DNA from: JAFGAV01 sp041479055
Lineage (GTDB): Bacteria > Acidobacteriota > Aminicenantia > Aminicenantales > JAFGAV01
DNA length: 64,000 nucleotides
Direction of reading: 5' to 3'
Assembly: GCA_963702835.1 (NCBI GenBank)
Contig: OY969762.1
Location: 1,922,001 to 1,986,000, forward strand
Below, one piece after another: positions 35,401 through 45,414 of this stretch (positions are counted from its first letter, which is position 1; each line of letters begins with the position of its first letter). Under the pieces are notes generated by a model that was not told the DNA's origin, ran no database searches, and saw nothing but the letters and a program-made list of their open reading frames with translations. A program made the position numbers and the translations under genes.

Positions 35401-36292
35401 AACAAAGAAACGGATCGGCCTCATTTCAGCCGCGCTCCTCCTGCTGTTCCTATTCGTTCTTTTCCAACTGGCCAGGCATCCAGAAACCTTGGCCCTTCTT
35501 AGGGCTCTGCCGAATCCCGCTGTCCTCCTCTGCAATATCCGCTGCCTGGGCTTGATGCCGTTTCTCCAAGTACTTGGAGAAACGGGCCGTGGCCTCATCC
35601 TGATTGTCATGTCGTTTTCCCTGCTCTATGCCTCGGCCAGGACGGGTTTACGGATGGCCCGGACGTGGAACTTCCTGGACCGGATCGATCGGAGAGCCGT
35701 TCTCGATAAGGATGTTCTCCGGCCGTCTTTCCTGGGCAAGGCGATCATTTTCGAGGACCCCCGACCCTTGGCTTTCACGGGCGGGCTCCTAAGGCCGCGG
35801 ATCTTCCTTTCGACGAAGCTCTTGGAAACCTTGGATGAGGAAGAGCTCCGCGTCGTCGTCCTCCACGAGTCCCATCATCAAAGATCGAAAGACCCCCTGA
35901 AAAGCCTGGCTGTTTCGTTCGTTTCGGACTTTTTATTCTTCCTCCCGGTCAGCAAATTTCTGAAGAAAGCCTTCTGGCTTGAATCGGAGACGACCGCCGA
36001 CGCGCGATCCGTCGAGCTTCGGGGGAACCTCCTGGCCATCGTCGGATTACTTTTAAAAGTCAGAAAGCTCGATGACTTGCAGGCCTCTTGGTTCTTAGAT
36101 CCGACCACGGAAAGGGTCAAGCGTCTCCTCGGGGAGCGGACCAGGATCTTCCCGTCTTTCAAGAAAATCGTCTTGGCCATCGGCCTTCTGGCCATTACGG
36201 CCTTCATCGCTTTGGTTCCGCTCAAAAAGAGCCTCATTCCGATGTTCATCCGTCATAACCAGACATGCGTTCTGCGCTCGGGTCATCAATGA
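35384..36292 (+). CDS. M56-family membrane peptidase, BlaR1-like
   Basis: I start at ATG 35384 (AGGAGAAAAAAA just upstream), inside the end of the BlaI gene. The 302-residue protein has three or four membrane helices and the zinc motif HESHH (about 161-165) in LRVVVLHESHHQRSKDPLKS. It lacks the long penicillin-binding sensor domain of BlaR1. In the family the enzyme cleaves BlaI-like repressors to turn on the operon. A final hydrophobic helix (VLAIGLLAITAFIALVPLK) ends the protein. Confidence 0.85.
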   Translation: MGAAARTKKRIGLISAALLLLFLFVLFQLARHPETLALLRALPNPAVLLCNIRCLGLMPFLQVLGETGRGLILIVMSFSLLYASARTGLRMARTWNFLDRIDRRAVLDKDVLRPSFLGKAIIFEDPRPLAFTGGLLRPRIFLSTKLLETLDEEELRVVVLHESHHQRSKDPLKSLAVSFVSDFLFFLPVSKFLKKAFWLESETTADARSVELRGNLLAIVGLLLKVRKLDDLQASWFLDPTTERVKRLLGERTRIFPSFKKIVLAIGLLAITAFIALVPLKKSLIPMFIRHNQTCVLRSGHQ

Positions 36293-36313
36293 GGTCGATC
36301 CCTGGAGGTAACC

Positions 36314-37585
36314 ATGAAAAAATCGGCTCTTCTATGCTTTCTTGTTCTCCTTCCGGCGAGCCTTCTCGCCCAAGAAAATCCCCTGCGCCTCGATGACCTC
36401 CTCAACCGGGCGCTGGAAAGAAATCCCAAGATTAAGTCCGTAGAATTCGAGGCCAAGGCTTCTTCCTTCAGGATACCCCAGCTTAAAACCCTGCCTGATC
36501 CGATGATCGGCCTCACCCTCAAAAATATGGGCTTCCCCGGTTTCACCATCGGCCAGGAGGCAATGAGCGGAATCGGCTTCTCCTTCAGCCAGGCCATCCC
36601 CTTCCCCGGTAAGCTCCGGCTGAAGGGGGAAATCGCGGAGAAGGCTTTCGCTAGAAAAGAGGAGGACCGGAAGGCGACCGTCCTGAGCGTCCTCAAAGAG
36701 GTCAAAACCCTCTATTTCGGGCTGTATTCCCTGCACAAATCGCTAATCATTCTCGGGGAACAGAAAGCCCTCCTCCAGAAAGCGTCGGAACTGACCGAGA
36801 CGAAATACGCCGTCGGAGACGGGGTTCAATCGGATGTCTTGAAGGCCCGGGTGGAGATCTCCAGAATGGACGAAATGATCACGCCCATGGCGGAGATGAT
36901 CAAGTCGCTCAGCGCCCGGCTCAACTTGCTTCTGGACTATCCTCCTGACAATCCGCTGGGAATGCCCCAAGACCAGAATGTGGACCATCTCCCCGTTTCG
37001 CTCGAGGAGATCAAGTCCGCCGCGCAAGAAAACTCTCCCATGCTCAAGGAGGCCTCGCTCATGGTCGAGGAAGGCGGCAAAATGGTCGATCTCGCCAAAA
37101 AAGAGCTCTCCCCCAATTTCGTGATCGAGGGCGGCTGGGAATATAAAGGAAGGCTTCCCAGTATGTATGAAATCATGATCGGGGTCGAGGTCCCGCTCTA
37201 TCAGAAGACAAAACAATCCCAGATGCTCGAGGAATCGCTGGCGCTCCATCAGAGTTCGAAGAGCGGATTGGCATCCGCCCAGAACGATGTTGCTTCCATG
37301 GTCACCGAGGAATATCTCAAGGCCGAGTCGGCCGAAACCCTGATTAAGCTGTACAAGGAAAAGATCATTCCCCTGGCCTCGCTCACCGTGGAATCATCCC
37401 TGGCCAATTATCGGGTGAACAGGACCGATTTTTTAGCTCTCCTGGCCGATATCAATACGTATTTCTCCTACCAACTGGCCTACTACAAGGAACTCGCCGG
37501 GCTCTGGAGCTCGATCGCCGCTTTGGAGGAATATTCGGCCAAAGAAATCGTGAAATGGGGAGGACCTCATGAAGACAAAAATTAG
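36314..37585 (+). CDS. TolC-family outer-membrane efflux protein, CusC-like
   Basis: A 423-residue protein with a signal peptide (about 1-19) and the two outer-membrane-efflux repeats (LDDLLNRALERNPKIKSVEF and EEIKSAAQENSPMLKEASLM). The long helices with KLRLKGEIAEKAFARKEEDR form the periplasmic barrel; the N-terminal Cys seen in CusC lipoproteins is absent. It exports metal ions through the outer membrane with the next two proteins. RBS is TGGAGG; it follows the M56 gene by 21 bases and overlaps the CusB start. Confidence 0.9.
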   Translation: MKKSALLCFLVLLPASLLAQENPLRLDDLLNRALERNPKIKSVEFEAKASSFRIPQLKTLPDPMIGLTLKNMGFPGFTIGQEAMSGIGFSFSQAIPFPGKLRLKGEIAEKAFARKEEDRKATVLSVLKEVKTLYFGLYSLHKSLIILGEQKALLQKASELTETKYAVGDGVQSDVLKARVEISRMDEMITPMAEMIKSLSARLNLLLDYPPDNPLGMPQDQNVDHLPVSLEEIKSAAQENSPMLKEASLMVEEGGKMVDLAKKELSPNFVIEGGWEYKGRLPSMYEIMIGVEVPLYQKTKQSQMLEESLALHQSSKSGLASAQNDVASMVTEEYLKAESAETLIKLYKEKIIPLASLTVESSLANYRVNRTDFLALLADINTYFSYQLAYYKELAGLWSSIAALEEYSAKEIVKWGGPHEDKN

Positions 37586-38997
37586 GATCGCCATCCTTTT
37601 CGTGACAGCGCTCGCCGTCATTCTGTTGGCCAGCTGCAAAAAAAGCGGAGGGACGGCCGCGGCGGCCGGGCCCCAAAAGCATGAACAAGGCCAGTTGGAG
37701 AAAACGAAGCCCGGGGCTGAAAAAACGCTCTATCAATGCCCCATGCATCCAACCTACGTCTCCGACAAGCCCGGCGACTGCCCCATCTGCGGGATGAAGC
37801 TCGTGCCTGTGGAGCCGCAGGAAAAGCCAGCCAAAGCCGAAGAACCGCCGGCCCCCAAGAAAAAGGTCATGTATCGCTCCACGATGATGCCGAATGAGGT
37901 CTCCGACAAACCGGGCAAGGATTCGATGGGCATGGACATGGTCCCCTTCGAAGTCGAGGAGAGCGGAGCCGTTACCGAAGTCGGCGGGCGGATCCAGGTC
38001 AAAATCAGTCCAGAGAGGCAGCAGCTCATCGGGATCAAGACGGCGCCCGTGCAGTCCCAGCCCATCCATAAGCTCATCAAGGCCGTCGGCCGGGTGGATT
38101 ATGCCGAACCGAACATATCGATCGTCAACCTCAAATTCGACGGCTGGGTGGAAAAACTCTTCGTGGATTCTACGGGCCGAGCCGTCCGGAGGGGCGAGCC
38201 CCTTTTCGATATCTACAGCCCGGAACTTGTCTCCGCGGAGCAGGAGTACCTCATCGCCCTCAAAGCCGGCGGGACGCTTTGGCGATGCGTCCTCCGTCCT
38301 CAAGTCGGCCAGGGAGAAGCTGAGGCTGTGGGACATCCCGGACAAGCAGGTCGAAGAGCTTGGACGCACGGGCGAATTCAAGAAAACCGTCACAGTCTAT
38401 TCGCCGGGATCCGGAATCGTGATCGAGAAGAACGTCGTCCAGGGACAGAAGATCATGTCCGGGGAGAACCTATTCAAAATCGCCGACCTCTCCAGAGTCT
38501 GGATTCTCGGCGAGGTCTACGAGTACGAGCTGCCCTTCATCAAAAATGGGCAGGAGGTGAAAGTCTCATTGTCCTATTATCCCGGGGAGTCTTTCGCCGG
38601 AACAATCACATACATTTACCCCTATCTCAAGCCCGAGACGCGGACGAACCAGATCCGGATCGAAGTCGCGAACCCAGGCCTCAAGCTTAAGCCCGAGATG
38701 TTCGTCAACCTAGAGATTCACGTCGACTACGGGACCAAACTGACCGTCCCCTCCGACGCCGTACTGGACGCTGGAGACACCAAGATCGTCTTCGTGGCTA
38801 AAGGCGATGGATATTTTGAGCCCCGCCAGGTCAAGCTCGGCGTCAGGGGCCAGGACATGTACGAGGTCCTTAAGGGGGTCAGCGAAGGGGAGAACGTCGT
38901 GACGTCCGCCAATTTCCTCATCGACTCGGAGTCGAGCCTCAAAGCAGCCCTCAACCGAATGACCAAGCCCTCAGCCGGAGAACGCAAACATGATTGA
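37569..38997 (+). CDS. CusB-like membrane-fusion protein with two heavy-metal-binding modules (frameshifted)
   Basis: The frame starts at 37569 with a lipoprotein signal (LASC near residue 20), then YQCPMHPTYVSDKPGDCPIC and VMYRSTMMPNEVSDKPGKDS: two copies of the HMBD module seen in Cu/Ag fusion proteins. The barrel-sandwich domain (ELVSAEQEYLIALKAGG) runs to about 38280, where the frame shifts by one base; the rest (LKSAREKLRLWDIPDKQVEE, then VTVYSPGSG and KPEMFVNLEIHVDYGTKL) lies in another frame up to 38997. It links CusC and CusA and captures periplasmic Cu(I)/Ag(I). Confidence 0.85.
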
Positions 38998-41900
38998 AAA
39001 AATCATAGAGTTCTCGGCGAAGAATAAGTACATCGTCATCATCTTCTTCGCCGCGGCCATCGTCGGTGCGATCTACGCCATACGGAACATCCCGCTGGAT
39101 GCCATCCCCGACCTTTCGGACACCCAGGTCATCATCTATTCGAGGTGGGACCGGAGCCCCGATATCATTGAGGACCAAGTGACCTATCCGATCGTGACGG
39201 CCATGCTCGGAGCGCCCAAGGTCAAAGCCATCCGCGGTTACTCCGACTTCGGGTTTTCCTATGTCTATGTCATCTTCAAGGACGGGACGGACATCTACTG
39301 GGCCCGCAGCCGCACCCTGGAATATTTGAGCAAGATCACGCCCAGGCTCCCGCAGGGCGTCCAGACCGAAATGGGGCCCGATGCCACGGGCGTGGGTTGG
39401 GTCTATCAGTACGCCCTCGTCGACAAGTCGGGGAAGAACGACTTGGCCCAGCTCCGGAGCTTCCAGGACTGGTACATGCGCTACTGGCTCCAGGGCGTCC
39501 CCGGCGTCGCGGAAGTCGCTTCGGTCGGAGGCTTCCAGAAACAGTATCAGGTCAATGTCAATCCCAATGCCCTTCAGGCCTATAACATCCCCCTGATGAA
39601 GGTCATCGAGGCTATCCGTGACGGAAACAACGACGTCGGCGGCCGGCTGGTGGAGTTCTCGGGGAAGGAGTACATGGTCCGGGGCCGCGGCTACGCTCAA
39701 GTCGGTCAAGGACATCGAAGACATCGTCGTCAAGAACGACATGTCCGGGACTCCGGTCCTGGTCAGGAATGTCGCCCAGGTCGTCCTGGGCCCCGACATC
39801 CGGCGTGGAGTCGCCGACCTCGACGGCCAGGGGGATGCCGTCGGCGGCATCGTTGTCATGCGCTCCGGAGAGAACGCCCTGAACGTCATCAACCGGGTCA
39901 AGGACAAGCTCAAGGAGATCCAGCCCTCCTTGCCCGCTGGAGTCGAGGTTGTGACGACCTACGACCGTTCGGAGCTGATCAAGCGGTCGATCGAGACCCT
40001 CAGAAACCAGCTCATCGAGGAGATGATCATCGTCAGCATCGTCATCCTGCTCTTCCTCTGGCACTTCCCCTCGGCCATCATTCCCATCGTCACCATTCCG
40101 ATCTCGGTCCTCCTGGCCTTCATCCCCCTCTCGGCATGAAGCTGACCTCCAACATCATGTCCCTTTCCGGCATCGCCATTTCCATCGGCGTGCTCGTCGA
40201 CGGCGCCATCGTCGAAGTGGAGAACGCCTACAAGAAGCTTCAGCTCTGGCAGGCCGGAGGCCGGAAGGGCGACTATCATGAGGTCCGGCTCAACGCCCTC
40301 AAAGAGGTCGGGCCTTCGGTCTTCTTCTCCCTTCTGGTCATCGCCGTCGCTTTCCTGCCCGTGTTCACCCTCGTGGACCAGGAAGGGCGGCTGTTCAAGC
40401 CGCTGGCCTACAGCAAGAACCTGGCCATGGCCATCGCCGCCATTTTGGCCATCACTCTCGACCCCGCCATGCGGATGCTGTTCACCAGAATGGACTACAA
40501 GCGTTTCCGCCCGAAGTGGATTTCGGGGATCGTGAACACGATCACGGTCGGCCGCTATTACCCCGAAGAGAAACACCCGGTCAGCAAGATCCTGTTCCGG
40601 ATTTATGAACCGGTCTGCGAGTTTGTCCTCAAGTATCGCAAGGCGACCATCGCCGGGGCCTGCGTCCTGATGGCCGCAACGGTCCCCGTCTTTTTCATGC
40701 TGGGTTCGGAGTTCATGCCCCCCCTCAACGAGGGGACGATTCTCTACATGCCGACGACACTCCCCGGGATCTCGGTGACCGAAGCCCAGAATCTCCTCCA
40801 GACGATGGACAAGGTCCTCAAGGACACGCCCGAGGTCGAACGCGTCTTCGGCAAGGCGGGCCGGGCCGAAACCTCGACCGACCCCGCCCCGTTCAGCATG
40901 ATGGAGACGACGGTCGTTCTGAAACCGGAAAGTGAGTGGCGGCCGGTGAAGCGCTGGTATTCCTGGCTCCCCCGCTGGATGCAAGGGCCGTTCCGGCATA
41001 TTTGGCGCGACCGGATCACCTGGGAACAGCTGGTCAATGAGCTGGACCAGAAGATGCAGTTTCCCGGCGTCTCCAACGCTTGGACGATGCCCATCAAGGC
41101 CAGGATCGATATGCTGACGACGGGCGTGCGAACGCCCATCGGCATCAAGGTCTATGGAGCGGACCTGAAGGAAATCGAAAGGATCGGGACGAGCCTCGAA
41201 ACGATTCTGAGAGACATCAAAGGGACGCGGAGTATCTTCGCCGAGCGGGTGACGGGAGGCTATTTCGTCGACTTCGACATCCGCCGCGAGGATATTGCCC
41301 GATACGGGCTGACCATCAAGGAAGTCGAAATGATCATCATGTCGGCGATCGGCGGGGAGCCGGTGACGACGACCGTGGAGGGTCGCGAACGATACACGGT
41401 GAACGTCAGGTACGCCCGCGAGCTGAGGGATGACTTGGACAAACTACGCCGGGTGCTGGTCCCCACCATGTCCGGTGCCCAAATCCCGCTGGAACAGCTG
41501 GCCGATATCCACCTGACGCTCGGGCCGTCCATGCTCCGGGACGAAAATGCCATGCTCGCCGGATATGTTTACGTCGATATCACCGGCCGCGATATCGGCG
41601 GCTATGTGTCCGAAGCCAAGAAGATTGTCAGGGAGAAGCTGACCCTGCCGGCAGGCTATTCCCTCCAATGGAGCGGGCAATACGAAAACATGCTCCGGGT
41701 AAAAGAAAGGCTTAAGGTGGTTATCCCTTTGACGATTTTTATCATCTTCATTCTGCTCTACATGAATACAAAATCCCCGGTCAAAGCGAGCATCGTCTTG
41801 CTCGCCGTGCCGTTCTCGTTGATCGGGGCCGTCTGGTTCCTTTATATCCTGAAGTTCAATGTGTCCATCGCCGTCTGGGTCGGCATGATCGCTCTCATGG

Positions 41901-42281
41901 GATTGGACGCGGAGACGGGGGTCTTCATGCTCCTGTTCCTGGACCTTTCCTACTACGACATGGTCCGGCAGGGGCGCATGAAAACATTCCAGGACCTCAA
42001 GGAGGCGATCATCCACGGGGCCGTGAAGCGGATCCGGCCCAAGATGATGACCGTCACGGCGATGTTCATGGGCCTCATTCCCATCATGTGGTCCCTGGGC
42101 GCGGGCTCGGACATGATGAAACGCATCGCCGCCCCGATGATCGGCGGCGTCATTCACGAGCTTCATCTTGGAACTATTGGTTTACCCGCCGATCTATGCC
42201 ATCTGGAAATGGCGCCATGAGATGAAGCACGGAACAGTGGACGTCAGTAAACTGCCGGTTCCCCGCCTGAGGGGGCATTGA
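38990..42281 (+). CDS. CusA/CzcA-family RND efflux pump (three frameshifts)
   Basis: The pump is about 1090 residues when frames are joined. Start at ATG 38990, eight bases before the CusB stop. Frame changes lie near 39697 (GRGYAQ to LKSVKDIEDIV), near 40130 (back to LTSNIMSLSGIAIS) and near 42160 (then TSFILELLVYPPIYAIWKWR), so the stop moves from 42220 to 42281. RND features include the membrane blocks, the acidic relay residues in GVLVDGAIVEVENAY, and the periplasmic Met-rich parts for Cu/Ag. It drives metal efflux with the proton gradient. The breaks look like assembly indels. Confidence 0.88.
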
Positions 42282-42296
42282 GAGAAGGCGATCCAT

Positions 42297-44360
42297 ATGA
42301 AGATCTCGTCAATCGACCAAGGCGATCGTTCCGAACATGAAGTCTCCATGCACCACGAGGGTCATTCCATGACCATGAGAACGGGGCCTGAAAATCGACA
42401 GGCCGATCACCAGGCTCACAACGTCGGCGACTTCAAGAAGCGATTTTGGGTATCCCTGATAACGACACTTCCCATCCTCGGCCTCTCGCCGATTATCCAG
42501 AGGTTTCTAGGGTTCGGGGACGCCCGCAGATTCACCGGGGATACCTATGTTCTCTTCGTTTTTTCGTCTTTCGTCTTTTTCTACGGAGGATACCCGTTCT
42601 TGAAAGGAATCGTGTCCGAGCTCAGGGCCGCCAGGCCGGGCATGATGACCCTGATCGCCTTAGCCATAACGACGGCCTATGTCTACAGCAGCGCCGTCGT
42701 CTTCGGGCTGGCCGGGGAGGTCTTTTTCTGGGAGCTGGCGACCCTGATCGATATCATGCTCCTCGGCCATTGGATCGAAATGAAATCTGTCAGGGGGGCT
42801 TCAAGAGCCCTCGAGGAGCTGGCCAGGCTCATGCCCTCGGAGGCCCATAAACTGCAGCCGGATGGGACCGTGACGGATGTTCCCTTGGAAGAACTCAAGG
42901 TGGGGGACAAAATTCTCATCAAACCGGGAGAAAAAATTCCCGCCGATGGAGAAGTGGTTGAGGGCGAATCATCCGCCGACGAAGCGATGCTCACGGGGGA
43001 GTCCCAACCGGTGGCCTTGAAAAAAGGCGCCACGGTCATCGGGGGTTCGATCAACGGCGAAGGCTCCGTCACGGTGGAGATCCAAAAGACCGGGCGGGCT
43101 TCTTATCTTTCCCAGGTGATAGACCTCGTCAGGCAGGCCCAGGAGAGCAAGTCGCGGACCCAGGATTTATCGAACAGAGCCGCGCTCTGGTTGACCCTGA
43201 TCGCCATCGGCGCCGGTTCCCTGACTCTTTTTGTCTGGCTCGCCCTCGCCAGAAAGGGCTTCGCTTTCGGCCTCGAGAGGATGGTGACGGTCATGGTCAT
43301 CGCCTGCCCGCATGCACTGGGGCTGGCCGTGCCCTTGGTCGTGGCCATATCGACCGCGATTTCCGCCCGGAACGGCCTCCTTATCAGAAACCGGGTCGCC
43401 TTCGAGAGAGCGAGGAAAATTCAGGCCGTTATTTTCGACAAAACGGGCACGCTCACGGAAGGACGGTTCGGCGTGACGGATATGTTAGTTTTCGACGGCG
43501 GGATGGATAAAAGCGAGCTGGTAAGGTATGCAGCGTCCGTCGAGGCCCACTCGGAGCACCCCATCGCCAAAGGCATAAGCGAAGCTGCGTCCGGAGCTGT
43601 TTATCCCGTCGAGGGGTTCAAGGCCATCCCCGGCAAGGGCGCCGAGGGACGCGTCAACGGCAGGGACATCAAGGTCGTGAGCCCGGGGTACTTGAGAGAA
43701 AAGAATATCGAGGCAAAGGACGCGAGAATCGAGCCGCTGTCAGCCCAGGGCAAGACAGTCGTCTTTGTCCTGCTGGACGGGAAGCCCGCCGGGGCGCTGG
43801 CACTGGCCGACGTCATCAGGCCGGAATCGAGGCAGGCCATCAGCCGGCTCAAGGAGATGGGCGTTCAGTGCATGATGTTGACAGGAGACAACCGTCTCGT
43901 CGCCAAATGGGTGGCTGAGGAGCTGGGGCTCGACGATTATTTCGCCGAAGTGCTCCCGCAGGAAAAAGCCGAGAAAGTGAAGGAGGTCCAGGCCCGCGGG
44001 CTCGTCGTGGCCATGACGGGGGATGGGGTTAATGACGCGCCCGCTCTGGCCCAGGCCGATGTCGGCATCGCCATCGGCGCCGGCACCGATGTTGCCGTAG
44101 AGACCGCCGATATTATCCTCGTCAAGAGCAACCCTCTCGATGCCGTGGCCATTTTGGGCCTGGCCCGGGCCACGTATCAAAAAATGGTCCAGAATCTCGC
44201 TTGGGCCACGGGCTACAATGCCTTCGCCATCCCGCTCGCGGCGGGAGTGCTCTATAAATACGGGATCATTCTTAGCCCCGCCCTGGGGGCCGTCCTCATG
44301 TCCTTGAGTACAGTGATTGTCGCGGTCAACGCTCGTTTCTTAAAAATCAAACAGAGCTGA
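42297..44360 (+). CDS. copB: Copper-transporting P-type ATPase, CopB (P1B-3) type
   Basis: A 687-residue P-type ATPase with a His-rich N-terminus (HHEGHSM, DHQAHN), not the CxxC domains of CopA, and the transport motif CPH in IACPHALGLA (about 336), which marks the CopB subgroup. DKTGTLTEG is the phosphorylation site (about 380), AMLTGESQPV the dephosphorylation loop and GDGVNDAPAL the hinge. It moves Cu(II) or Cu(I)/Ag(I) out of the cytoplasm. It follows CusA by 15 bases and completes the operon. Confidence 0.92.
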   Translation: MKISSIDQGDRSEHEVSMHHEGHSMTMRTGPENRQADHQAHNVGDFKKRFWVSLITTLPILGLSPIIQRFLGFGDARRFTGDTYVLFVFSSFVFFYGGYPFLKGIVSELRAARPGMMTLIALAITTAYVYSSAVVFGLAGEVFFWELATLIDIMLLGHWIEMKSVRGASRALEELARLMPSEAHKLQPDGTVTDVPLEELKVGDKILIKPGEKIPADGEVVEGESSADEAMLTGESQPVALKKGATVIGGSINGEGSVTVEIQKTGRASYLSQVIDLVRQAQESKSRTQDLSNRAALWLTLIAIGAGSLTLFVWLALARKGFAFGLERMVTVMVIACPHALGLAVPLVVAISTAISARNGLLIRNRVAFERARKIQAVIFDKTGTLTEGRFGVTDMLVFDGGMDKSELVRYAASVEAHSEHPIAKGISEAASGAVYPVEGFKAIPGKGAEGRVNGRDIKVVSPGYLREKNIEAKDARIEPLSAQGKTVVFVLLDGKPAGALALADVIRPESRQAISRLKEMGVQCMMLTGDNRLVAKWVAEELGLDDYFAEVLPQEKAEKVKEVQARGLVVAMTGDGVNDAPALAQADVGIAIGAGTDVAVETADIILVKSNPLDAVAILGLARATYQKMVQNLAWATGYNAFAIPLAAGVLYKYGIILSPALGAVLMSLSTVIVAVNARFLKIKQS

Positions 44361-44379
44361 AAGAGATCCTTAATTTCTT

Positions 44380-44449
44380 CGCGGGAATCGAACCCGTAAA
44401 CCCCTTACGGAACAATGGATCTTAAGCCCCTGGCGTCTGCCAGTTCCGC
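44380..44449 (-). pseudogene. Degenerate tRNA-Leu(UAA) gene without acceptor stem
   Basis: The D arm (GCGGAACTGGCAGACGC), anticodon loop CTTAAGA, variable arm and T arm (CGGGTTCGATTCCCG) are readable, but the acceptor strands do not pair and the anticodon stem has mismatches. Its T-arm and variable arm match the detached 3' half at 55388 in 30 of 31 bases. A decayed copy of the same tRNA-Leu family. Confidence 0.55.
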
Positions 44450-44612
44450 TGCTCCTGACAGGCAAAACATAAAATCAGTGGATATCCCAAGCCGAGTTGG
44501 ATTAATTTTTTTAAGAGGTCAATTTGACCCCTAAAAAATGCCGATAAGGCCTTTTTTCGAGCTTTTATAAAGCCCATTTATTGCATTATCAGCCGGATGC
44601 CCAGGTCCGACC

Positions 44613-44642
44613 CTGATATTAACTAAGCTGATATTAACTAAG
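44613..44642 (+). repeat. Two perfect tandem copies of a 15-bp repeat
   Basis: CTGATATTAACTAAG occurs at 44613-44627 and 44628-44642. Just before it is GGTCCGACCC, as also before the repeat at 8291. The palindrome GGTCAATTTGACC lies at 44517-44529. The whole stretch 44361-44669 is otherwise without a gene. Confidence 0.6.
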
Positions 44643-44669
44643 ATCGCTAGAGTTCAAGAGGGTGCCGAA

Positions 44670-44698
44670 TTGACAATGACCCGGTATTTTTTTAGAAT
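44670..44698 (+). promoter_or_regulatory. Promoter of the acyltransferase gene
   Basis: TTGACA (44670-44675), 17-base spacer, TAGAAT (44693-44698); ATG at 44716, leader about 11 bases with CGGGG touching the start codon. Confidence 0.65.
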
Positions 44699-44715
44699 TC
44701 ATCGCAGAAACGGGG

Positions 44716-45393
44716 ATGACTGATTATTTCTACAAAAAGCTGCAGATAGTATTTTCCATTTTCTGGAATCCTCGAGTGATTGATAAAGAAAACATTCCCA
44801 GCCCAGGCCCGGCTGTGTTTGTCTCCAATCATCTTGGTTCCTATGCTCCCGTCGCAGTTCTTTCCGCCTTTCCCGTGCGTCTCTATCCCTGGGTTGAACA
44901 CCAGACCACCGACTGGAAACTTTGTCCTGATTATTTGCGCCTAAATTTCGTCGAACCCGAACTGCATTTAAAACAGCCTCTGAGTCGCCTGGTGGCCTGG
45001 CTCATTGCCAAGCCCTGCGTCATGCTCATGAGAGTCATCAAAGCCATACCCGTCTATGAAAAAAGCATGAAACTGACGACAACCTGGAAACGCAGTCTTG
45101 AACTTCTCAAGCAGAAAAAATTGCTGATCGTTTTCCCGGAAAATGAGGCCATCCCTTTCAATGAGGTGATTAACGAGTTCGACCAGGGCTTTATCGGACT
45201 GGCCCCGCTGTATTTTCAAAAAACCGGCAGGGCCCTGAGATTTTTCCCGGTGGCCGTTCATAAAGCGGCCAAGGCCATTAAAATCGGGCTGCCGGTCTCC
45301 TTTAATCCCCAAAAAAACATCGCCTCCGAAAGAGAAAGAATCAAAACGGCCCTTCAGAAGAGCATAACAAATATGTGTTTTTCTTTATCATAA
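44716..45393 (+). CDS. PlsC-like 1-acyl-glycerol-phosphate acyltransferase homologue
   Basis: A 225-residue protein with PlsC-fold features: VFVSNHLGSYAPVAV at the first motif and ENEAIPFNEVINEFDQGFIG with FFPVAV in the third. The first motif would normally be NHxSxxD; here Ala stands where the catalytic Asp belongs, so it may be inactive or act on another acceptor. Cytoplasmic side of the inner membrane is expected. A strong promoter with an 11-base leader precedes it. It lies alone between the tRNA-Leu relic and a PepSY-type lipoprotein on the other strand. Confidence 0.6.
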   Translation: MTDYFYKKLQIVFSIFWNPRVIDKENIPSPGPAVFVSNHLGSYAPVAVLSAFPVRLYPWVEHQTTDWKLCPDYLRLNFVEPELHLKQPLSRLVAWLIAKPCVMLMRVIKAIPVYEKSMKLTTTWKRSLELLKQKKLLIVFPENEAIPFNEVINEFDQGFIGLAPLYFQKTGRALRFFPVAVHKAAKAIKIGLPVSFNPQKNIASERERIKTALQKSITNMCFSLS

Positions 45394-45414
45394 TCAGAGA
45401 GTGCGGATTTAAAT

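Noticed and set aside
44380..44464. Functional tRNA-Leu at 44.4 kb
   Set aside because: Acceptor strands do not pair and the anticodon stem is mismatched.
44517..44529. Palindrome GGTCAATTTGACC as a terminator after CopB
   Set aside because: No T run follows on either strand.
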